From assembly GCF_004331685.1 (NCBI RefSeq), contig NZ_SJSM01000019.1:1-64000 (forward strand): a stretch of 64,000 bases of DNA, given 5' to 3'. This document shows, in pieces, positions 58,430-64,000 of this stretch (positions are counted from its first letter, which is position 1; each line of letters starts with the position of its first letter). A program made the position numbers and the translations under genes. The notes beneath the pieces were generated by a model. That model searched no databases and was not told the origin of the DNA. It was given only the letters and a program-made list of their open reading frames with translations. This DNA comes from Pedobacter hiemivivus. Its GTDB lineage: Bacteria > Bacteroidota > Bacteroidia > Sphingobacteriales > Sphingobacteriaceae.

Positions 58430-61240
58430 ATGACGCAAAACAAACTATATAAATCACTGATAATCAAAATTAAAACAACAGCAATATTAAGTTTAATTTC
58501 ACATTCAGTTTTTTCACAAATATTCAGCGAAGAACAGAACCCACTTAGTGTAAAATGGCGTCAAATAAATGCTTCCGGCTTTAAAGTCATCTACCCTACG
58601 GAGATGGAAAAAGAAGCACAAAGGATAGCCAACACACTGCCTTACATTTACCCTTATGTAGGCGGCAGTTTAGGCGTAAAAAAAACGAGCATCCCAGTGC
58701 TACTTCAAAACCAAGGTGTGACTGCAAATGGCTTCGTTCAGCTCGGTCCAAAAAAGTCAGAATTCTACACTACCCCACCTCAGCAATTTGACAGTCAGGA
58801 TTGGCTGAACAACCTCGCCGTTCATGAACTTAGACACGTCGCTCAGTTCGACAAACTGACCGGTGGCAAGGCCAAGCCTTTTCCAGAATTAATCTACTTC
58901 GGCTGGTTCGGTGTAAGCTTACCGATCTGGTTTTTTGAAGGCGATGCAGTAACTACAGAAACTGCCCTAACCAAAGCCGGTCGCGGAAGACAACCTTCAT
59001 GGATCATGCCTTACCGAACAAGCCTACTCGAAGGGAAAAACATGTCCTATAGCAAAGCCAGTTTTGGCTCAAACAAAGACATCACTCCCGGCTACTATCA
59101 GCTCGGCTACCTGATGTCATCCATCATCAGAACCGAAGAAGGAAAAGACATCTTCGACGAAGTACTGACAGACATACGCAAACGCCCGGTCCGCCTCTAC
59201 CCTTTTTCGAACTCACTAAAAAAATTCAGCAACAAGGGAAGTCACAAATGGTTTGAACAAACCACAACGACGCTCAAAAAAAATTGGACCGCGCAAGCAT
59301 CGGCAACACCGAGTAGAAATTACAACTCATTAACCAAACCTGCCAATTATGCCACCAACTATTTTTTACCGGTCAAATTAAGCGACAACAGCATATTAAC
59401 TTTAAAGCAAAGTAAAGCCGAAGTCCCACACCTCACTTTGATCGATAGCAATCGCAAGGAAACTCACCTACTCGACATCGGCTATCAGGAACAACCATGG
59501 TTCAGTTACGCCAACGGACTTATCGTTTGGGACGAGGTTAGATACGACCCACGCTATCGTCAGCGCAGCTATAACGTAATTTGCAGCTACAACCTGGAAA
59601 CTAAAAAAGTAAAAAAGCTCAGTTCAAAAAGCAAACTCTTTGCACCATCACTTTCGGCTGACGGAAAAAAAATTATAGTAGTAAAGTTCGATTTGAGTAA
59701 TCGATGCAACCTGGTTGAGCTAAATGCCCAAAACGGGGATGTCCTTTTCACTTACCCTAACCCGCAAAACCTAATTCTGCAAACACCATCTTTTGATGCC
59801 AGCGGAAATACAGTAGCCTACATCGCCGTTAGTGAAAAAGGAAAAACGCTAAACATAACTAACAGAACCGGACAAACCGAAGAACTCATCGCTCCTACGC
59901 AACAGCAAATATCAAGACCGATATTCATTAATCAACAGATCGCATTTAACGCGCACTACAGCGGACTTGACAACATTTACAACATAGATATCAAAACGAA
60001 AAAAATAAGCGCTCTGAGCGAAGCAAAATACGGCGCTTTCAATGCATCTTTTCCTAAAGGAAGCAATACTCTTCTTTTCAACAATTTCAAACAAACAGGG
60101 TACGACATTACCGAAACTCCGATAAATCCAGAGGAGCCCGGCAAAAACAATTTTGTCTACTTTGGTGCTGCAGCGGAAAAACAGGAACACACCGGAAATG
60201 TATTTTCCAAAATCCCCGACAGCACCTACATCTCCAAACCGTACCGCACATTTGGAGATATGATCAACATACATAGCATCAGTCCTGTAATTGAAGATGA
60301 ATACCGCGGCGGATTACAATTCGATTCAGACAACCTACTCAATACACTCAACGCTTTTGCAGGCGCCGAATACTACAGAGACCTGAACCGGTTTGAATAC
60401 AACGCAGGCATTGTGCTTAAAAGTTTTTACCCGGTGATTAGTGCCACTTACCGGAACAGACCCAGAAGAACTTTCTATAACAGCAATCAAGGCGTTATGC
60501 AAGGCGATTGGAGAGAGAACAATATCCAAGTCCAAGCCATGATCCCGATTAGCTTAAACACGCTCGGAGATACCTACAGCTTTTCGTTAAGAACAGCAAC
60601 CAGCTACACCAAACGCTACATGGGTGAAAATATGCCACTGAATTACATCACTACCCTTAACTTCCCAATGGAATACGGCTTCTCCTTTGTACACTCCATG
60701 CGTCAGGCCGACCGCGACATTGCACCAAAATGGGCACAAACCTTCAGCTTAACTTACCTTCACCAGCCATTCGACAAAAAACTCGACGGTCACCTCTTTG
60801 CCTTAGGCACCTCTTTCTATTTCCCAGGATTGTTAAAAAACCATTCCTTCATGGCTAGCTTCAACTACCAAAACGCCAGTGGAGTAAGAAGATTCGACAA
60901 CGAAATAAGCGGAGTTTACGGCTACAACAACATCAGAGCCATAAGCCTCCTAAGAAACACACTATTGCTCAATTACAGATTCCCATTTGCTTTTCCTGAT
61001 GCTGAACTAGGCCCACTTGCTTACATCAGAAATGTGCGCGGTGGTTTATTTTGCCATTATGAAAACCTGGGGGTGGACACAAATATCGGAGAACCCAAAA
61101 CTTATGGCTTTGAATTGCGCAGCAGCATGAATTTACTGCGCTACCAACCCGTTATTGATTTGGGCACAAGATTTGTCTTCGTAAACAAAATTTACAACCA
61201 AAATCCTATATTAGAATTAATTTTAAACTACAGCTTTTAG
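58430..61240 (+). CDS. Outer-membrane protein fusing HExxH peptidase, beta-propeller and barrel
   Basis: The 936-residue protein has a signal peptide (residues 1-30, ending SHSVFSQ), a domain with H132-E-L-R-H136 and downstream E170 in WFFEGDAVTTE, matching gluzincin zinc ligands, then WD40/TolB-like propeller repeats (SYNLETKKVKKLSSKSKLFAPSLSADGKKI; QNLILQTPSFDASGNTVAYIA). The C-terminal part is a predicted beta-barrel ending LELILNYSF with the final Phe of outer-membrane proteins. It would be a cell-envelope metallopeptidase anchored through its own barrel. The specific family is unnamed to my knowledge. LapA-like gene starts 3 bases after it. Confidence 0.8.
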   Translation: MTQNKLYKSLIIKIKTTAILSLISHSVFSQIFSEEQNPLSVKWRQINASGFKVIYPTEMEKEAQRIANTLPYIYPYVGGSLGVKKTSIPVLLQNQGVTANGFVQLGPKKSEFYTTPPQQFDSQDWLNNLAVHELRHVAQFDKLTGGKAKPFPELIYFGWFGVSLPIWFFEGDAVTTETALTKAGRGRQPSWIMPYRTSLLEGKNMSYSKASFGSNKDITPGYYQLGYLMSSIIRTEEGKDIFDEVLTDIRKRPVRLYPFSNSLKKFSNKGSHKWFEQTTTTLKKNWTAQASATPSRNYNSLTKPANYATNYFLPVKLSDNSILTLKQSKAEVPHLTLIDSNRKETHLLDIGYQEQPWFSYANGLIVWDEVRYDPRYRQRSYNVICSYNLETKKVKKLSSKSKLFAPSLSADGKKIIVVKFDLSNRCNLVELNAQNGDVLFTYPNPQNLILQTPSFDASGNTVAYIAVSEKGKTLNITNRTGQTEELIAPTQQQISRPIFINQQIAFNAHYSGLDNIYNIDIKTKKISALSEAKYGAFNASFPKGSNTLLFNNFKQTGYDITETPINPEEPGKNNFVYFGAAAEKQEHTGNVFSKIPDSTYISKPYRTFGDMINIHSISPVIEDEYRGGLQFDSDNLLNTLNAFAGAEYYRDLNRFEYNAGIVLKSFYPVISATYRNRPRRTFYNSNQGVMQGDWRENNIQVQAMIPISLNTLGDTYSFSLRTATSYTKRYMGENMPLNYITTLNFPMEYGFSFVHSMRQADRDIAPKWAQTFSLTYLHQPFDKKLDGHLFALGTSFYFPGLLKNHSFMASFNYQNASGVRRFDNEISGVYGYNNIRAISLLRNTLLLNYRFPFAFPDAELGPLAYIRNVRGGLFCHYENLGVDTNIGEPKTYGFELRSSMNLLRYQPVIDLGTRFVFVNKIYNQNPILELILNYSF

Positions 61241-61243
61241 ATC

Positions 61244-61522
61244 ATGCGTACAAAAACCATCTTAATTATCATTCTCACAGCTCTCTTTACCATTTTTTTA
61301 ATGATCAATACCGATGCTGTACAATTTGATTTCATATTCATGAAAAAAGACATATCGAAGCTTGTGGTGGTAGGCGTTTGTACTTTTATAGGTTTTGTAC
61401 TTGGTTTTTGGGTAGGTCGACCTAAAACAACGGTAACCTCATACGACAAAGAGATTGAACAGCACAGCAACACTGTTAACAAAAGCACCCTGAGCGACGA
61501 GGATCGCGATTACATCAATTAG
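61244..61522 (+). CDS. LapA-type DUF1049 small membrane protein
   Basis: The 92-residue protein has two membrane helices (ILIIILTALFTIFLMINTD and KLVVVGVCTFIGFVLGFWVG) separated by a short QFDFIFMKKDIS loop, then a charged cytoplasmic tail. This is the DUF1049 (LapA, YciS) layout linked to envelope lipid assembly. It follows the large barrel protein by 3 bases and precedes a strong terminator. Confidence 0.85.
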   Translation: MRTKTILIIILTALFTIFLMINTDAVQFDFIFMKKDISKLVVVGVCTFIGFVLGFWVGRPKTTVTSYDKEIEQHSNTVNKSTLSDEDRDYIN

Positions 61523-61573
61523 TCCAGATAAACATTCGGAGAACGAAATAAGATTACCTAAAAAACATTGCAT

Positions 61574-61626
61574 AAAAAAAAGCGTGGTATCGTTTCAATT
61601 TAGAAACAGCACCACGCTTTTTTTTT
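61574..61626. terminator. Bidirectional terminator with double stem
   Basis: AAAAAAAAGCGTGGT (61574-61588) pairs with ACCACGC plus a nine-T run (61611-61626). A second stem, GTTTC with GAAAC, lies inside. It separates the LapA-like gene from the convergent MetZ-like gene and has A/T-runs on both sides. Confidence 0.9.
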
Positions 61627-61637
61627 ATAGAGATAAC

Positions 61638-62804
61638 TTAAGCCAAGGCTTGTTTGATATCTCCAAGAATATCGTTGATATGCTCTAAGCCGATTGACAA
61701 GCGAATTGTCCCTTGCTCAATTCCAACCTGCAAACGCTCCTCCTCAGTTAGTTTTGAATGCGTACTGGTTGCTGGATGGGTAGCAATAGACCGGGTATCA
61801 CCCAGATTAGCAGAAATAGAGAACATTTTCAATTTGTTCATAAAACGACTTGCGGCTTCAACACCGCCATCAATTACCAATGTTACAATACCTCCACCCT
61901 GTTTCATTTGCTTTTTAGCAATTTCATATTGCGGATGTGAAGGCAAGAAAGGATACATCACCCGTTTAATGCTTGCATGACTTTCCAAAAACTCAGCAAC
62001 TTTTAACGCATTTTCACAATGTCTGTCCATGCGCACCGCAAGTGTCTCTAAACTTTTAGACAACAACCATGCATTAAATGGTGACATCGACGGCCCACTA
62101 TGCCTCGCGAAACCTTCAATTTCTTTAATCAACGCAGCCGATCCCAAAATGATCCCACCTAAAGTACGACCTTGTCCATCGATAAATTTAGTTGCCGAAT
62201 GAATAGAAATATCAGCACCTAATTTTATAGGCTGCTGCAAATATGGCGTAGCAAAACAATTGTCCACTACCAACAATACATTGTGTTTTTTGGCTAACTT
62301 ACCCAACCATTCCAAATCGATAATATCAATTCCAGGATTAGAAGGCGTCTCTACAAAAATCATTTTTGTATTCGGCTGTATGCCATTCTCCCATTGCTCT
62401 GTTTTATCCAGATCTGCGTAAGTGTAGGTAATACCCCATTTCGAAAAAACATTACTCAACAACTGATGCGTTGAACCAAACACTGAGCGACTAGACAACA
62501 CATGATCACCCGATTTTAGAAAAGCAGCAAAAGTGGTAAATATTGCAGCCATCCCCGAAGCAGTAGCCCAACCAGCTTCCGAACCTTCAAGCGCAACCAT
62601 TTTATCAATTAACTCTGTCGTATTTGGGTTAGCATAACGACTGTAAACATTCCCTTCTTTTTCGTTAGCAAAAAGCGCACGCATATCTTCTGCATCGTCA
62701 AACTTATAACTTGAAGTTAAGTACAACGGCACTGAGTGTTCTTTAAACTGTGTTCTTTCTGCCTGTAAGCGTATAGCAATGGTTTCGAAATTCTCTTCTT
62801 GCAT
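61638..62804 (-). CDS. MetZ-like trans-sulfuration enzyme (O-succinylhomoserine sulfhydrylase type)
   Basis: This 388-residue PLP enzyme has SVPLYLTSSYKFDDAEDM near the N-terminus, ETPSNPGIDIIDL, VVDNCFATPYLQQP, the PLP lysine K206 in SIHSATKFIDGQGR and GDTRSIATHPATSTH. That is the Cys/Met-metabolism family. The pattern best fits O-succinylhomoserine sulfhydrylase. Methionine gamma-lyase and cystathionine gamma-synthase are close alternatives. The OsmC gene ends 5 bases upstream, so it is the last gene of an ispE-osmC-metZ operon with no space for a riboswitch. Confidence 0.85.
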   Translation of the reverse strand: MQEENFETIAIRLQAERTQFKEHSVPLYLTSSYKFDDAEDMRALFANEKEGNVYSRYANPNTTELIDKMVALEGSEAGWATASGMAAIFTTFAAFLKSGDHVLSSRSVFGSTHQLLSNVFSKWGITYTYADLDKTEQWENGIQPNTKMIFVETPSNPGIDIIDLEWLGKLAKKHNVLLVVDNCFATPYLQQPIKLGADISIHSATKFIDGQGRTLGGIILGSAALIKEIEGFARHSGPSMSPFNAWLLSKSLETLAVRMDRHCENALKVAEFLESHASIKRVMYPFLPSHPQYEIAKKQMKQGGGIVTLVIDGGVEAASRFMNKLKMFSISANLGDTRSIATHPATSTHSKLTEEERLQVGIEQGTIRLSIGLEHINDILGDIKQALA

Positions 62805-62809
62805 TTTAT

Positions 62810-63238
62810 TTATTGATGAATGGTATAGGTAAAATTAATAGTAGCAGAGCGACCTAAAATATTTGATACAGAACAATATTTATCGAAGGTCATCGCTAAA
62901 GCACGTTCCACTTTTTGTACGCCTAATGCGCCGTAAAGATCAAAATGAATATTAATCACATCAAATATTGGCGGCATTTCTTCGTCTTTTCTAGTTGCCT
63001 TAATCGCAATTTTTATATCTTCCAAAGGCTCCTTTTGTTTGGTCAGCACATTCACTACATCAATACCACTGCATCCGCCTAAACCAACCAAAAGCATCTC
63101 CATTGGTCTGAAACCTTTGCCTTCACCCCCAATTGCGGGTTTAGCATCCAGCTCCACTTTAAATCCTGCAGAATTTTCTGCTTCAAAATTAAACCTACCG
63201 CTTTTACGTACTAAATTAATCTCCATTTTAAGTATCAA
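62810..63238 (-). CDS. OsmC-family peroxiredoxin-like protein
   Basis: The 142-residue protein has the OsmC pattern: FNFEAENSAGFKVELDAKP, then MEMLLVGLGGCSGIDVVNVLTKQ with the first conserved Cys, and FDKYCSVSNILG with the second. These two cysteines reduce organic hydroperoxides in OsmC/Ohr proteins. The start could be Met5 (MEINLVRKS). It overlaps the ispE stop by 4 bases and precedes the MetZ-like gene. Confidence 0.85.
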   Translation of the reverse strand: MILKMEINLVRKSGRFNFEAENSAGFKVELDAKPAIGGEGKGFRPMEMLLVGLGGCSGIDVVNVLTKQKEPLEDIKIAIKATRKDEEMPPIFDVINIHFDLYGALGVQKVERALAMTFDKYCSVSNILGRSATINFTYTIHQ

Positions 63239-64000
63239 ACATTATAAAACACCCTGTTCTCTCTTTCAAGTTCCGGCAAACTGACCTGGCGATCAAAAAT
63301 TGCATAAACACAAGAACCGCTGCCACTCATGAGTGAGAATAACGCACCAGATTGGTATAAACTTGTTTTGATCTGTTCAATCTCCGGATATTTTGAAAAC
63401 ACAGAAGGCTCAAAATCATTTTTCAAATTAGACTTCCATTCTGCTATAGGCAAATGTATTAAATCTTTTACCGATCTACTAGGAATTATAGGCTTTATTC
63501 CGGCATAAGCATCTGCTGTAGCTACATGAATGGGCGGTTTTACCAGAACGAGGTAATATTTTGACAAATCTATTGCTATTGAGCTGAACTCATCACCTTT
63601 ACCAAAAGCATAAGCAGGTTGGTTATCTATAAAAAAAGCACAATCAGCACCTAAAGGTCGCACATAATCCTGCATCACCTCAACAGACAGTTCCAACTTG
63701 AATTTATCATTCACGAGTTTAATCAGATGAGCAGCATCCGAAGATCCACCACCTAAGCCCGCACCAATCGGAATATTTTTAAGTAACGTAATTTGTTGAG
63801 CAGGCAAATCGAAATCTCTCTTCAATACTTCGAATGCTTTCAGACAGAGATTATCTTCCGCATTACCCGGCACGTCAATTCCCTTAACTATGCAAGTCGT
63901 CTCGTCCGCATCCGTAAGTTCAATAACATCATATAACTTTACAGGGTAAAAAACCGTTTCGATGTTATGATAACCATCAGCTCTTTTTTGAGTGACGTTT
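63235..64000 (-). CDS. ispE: 4-diphosphocytidyl-2-C-methyl-D-erythritol kinase IspE, 5' part missing
   Basis: This GHMP kinase phosphorylates CDP-methylerythritol in the MEP isoprenoid pathway. The visible part includes RADGYHNIETVFYPVKLYDV near the window edge, the ATP-binding PIGAGLGGGSSDAA, and a late SLMSGSGSCVYAIF. A GTG at 63873 would give only a truncated protein. The frame continues upstream without a stop to base 64000 and includes the conserved N-terminal segment, so the real start lies beyond the window. The osmC gene overlaps its end by 4 bases. Confidence 0.93.
   Translation of the reverse strand, partial: NVTQKRADGYHNIETVFYPVKLYDVIELTDADETTCIVKGIDVPGNAEDNLCLKAFEVLKRDFDLPAQQITLLKNIPIGAGLGGGSSDAAHLIKLVNDKFKLELSVEVMQDYVRPLGADCAFFIDNQPAYAFGKGDEFSSIAIDLSKYYLVLVKPPIHVATADAYAGIKPIIPSRSVKDLIHLPIAEWKSNLKNDFEPSVFSKYPEIEQIKTSLYQSGALFSLMSGSGSCVYAIFDRQVSLPELERENRVFYNV

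Noticed and set aside
62804-62810. SAM or other riboswitch upstream of the MetZ-like gene
   Set aside because: Only 5 bases separate it from osmC, so no leader exists there.
63235-63873. IspE starting at the GTG at 63873
   Set aside because: The frame is open to the window end and carries the conserved N-terminal ADGYHNIETVF segment upstream of that codon.

Overview
The window comes from a member of the Bacteroidota, most likely Sphingobacteriaceae close to Pedobacter (inferred from gene content; no database search was possible). The evidence is three TonB-dependent receptor loci with ECF sigma and FecR anti-sigma genes, two SusC/SusD pairs, families typical of the phylum (DUF4290, DUF4302, DUF4465), and recurrent phylum-type -7 promoter boxes (TAnnTTTG).

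Layout. 1-299 is the end of an IS3-type insertion sequence. 326-6708 holds housekeeping and accessory genes: a Gre-like factor, a nitroreductase, a HEAT-like protein, an ABC-F ATPase, an Rpn-type nuclease, a Crp-type regulator and an SDR dehydrogenase. 6755-9722 is a compact metal-homeostasis operon: a 33-bp palindromic operator, a tiny lipoprotein, an ABC ATPase, an FtsX-type permease with a 12-histidine loop, a periplasmic CxxC protein and a Fur-family regulator. A His-tailed SlyD-type isomerase is convergent with it. 10231-13471 has a DUF255 thioredoxin-fold protein and a dipeptide epimerase.

13499-38945 is a 25-kb nutrient-uptake region with three complete cell-surface signalling loci (ECF sigma, FecR, STN-domain receptor). 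Locus 1 (minus) adds SusD, a DUF4465 lipoprotein and a TlpA-like thioredoxin. Locus 2 (plus, head-to-head with locus 1) adds SusD, a zinc metallohydrolase lipoprotein and a DUF4302 lipoprotein. Locus 3 (minus) has a receptor and a lipoprotein with duplicated domains. At loci 1 and 3 the gap between fecR and the receptor gene carries a plus-strand -7 box followed by a U-tract terminator, so each may encode an antisense small RNA.

39115-64000 is mostly core genome: tRNA-Leu(CAG), cardiolipin synthase, GH25 lysozyme, M20 dipeptidase, a DUF4091 protein, UvrD helicase, DUF4290 protein, murA, cystathionine beta-synthase-like enzyme, dprA, rsmG, a glycosyltransferase, tgt, an LptF/G permease, an EamA transporter, a large peptidase/propeller/barrel protein, a LapA-like protein, a MetZ-like enzyme, an OsmC protein and the 3' part of ispE. 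Two core enzymes are atypical at key residues: MurA has Asp where Cys is usual at the fosfomycin site, and Tgt lacks all three zinc-binding cysteines.

The best candidates for undescribed biology are the palindrome-controlled His-rich ABC operon, the paired antisense RNA candidates at the receptor genes, the hydrophobic C-terminal tails shared by all three ECF sigma factors, and the peptidase/propeller/barrel protein. No CRISPR array, prophage or recognisable defence island was seen.
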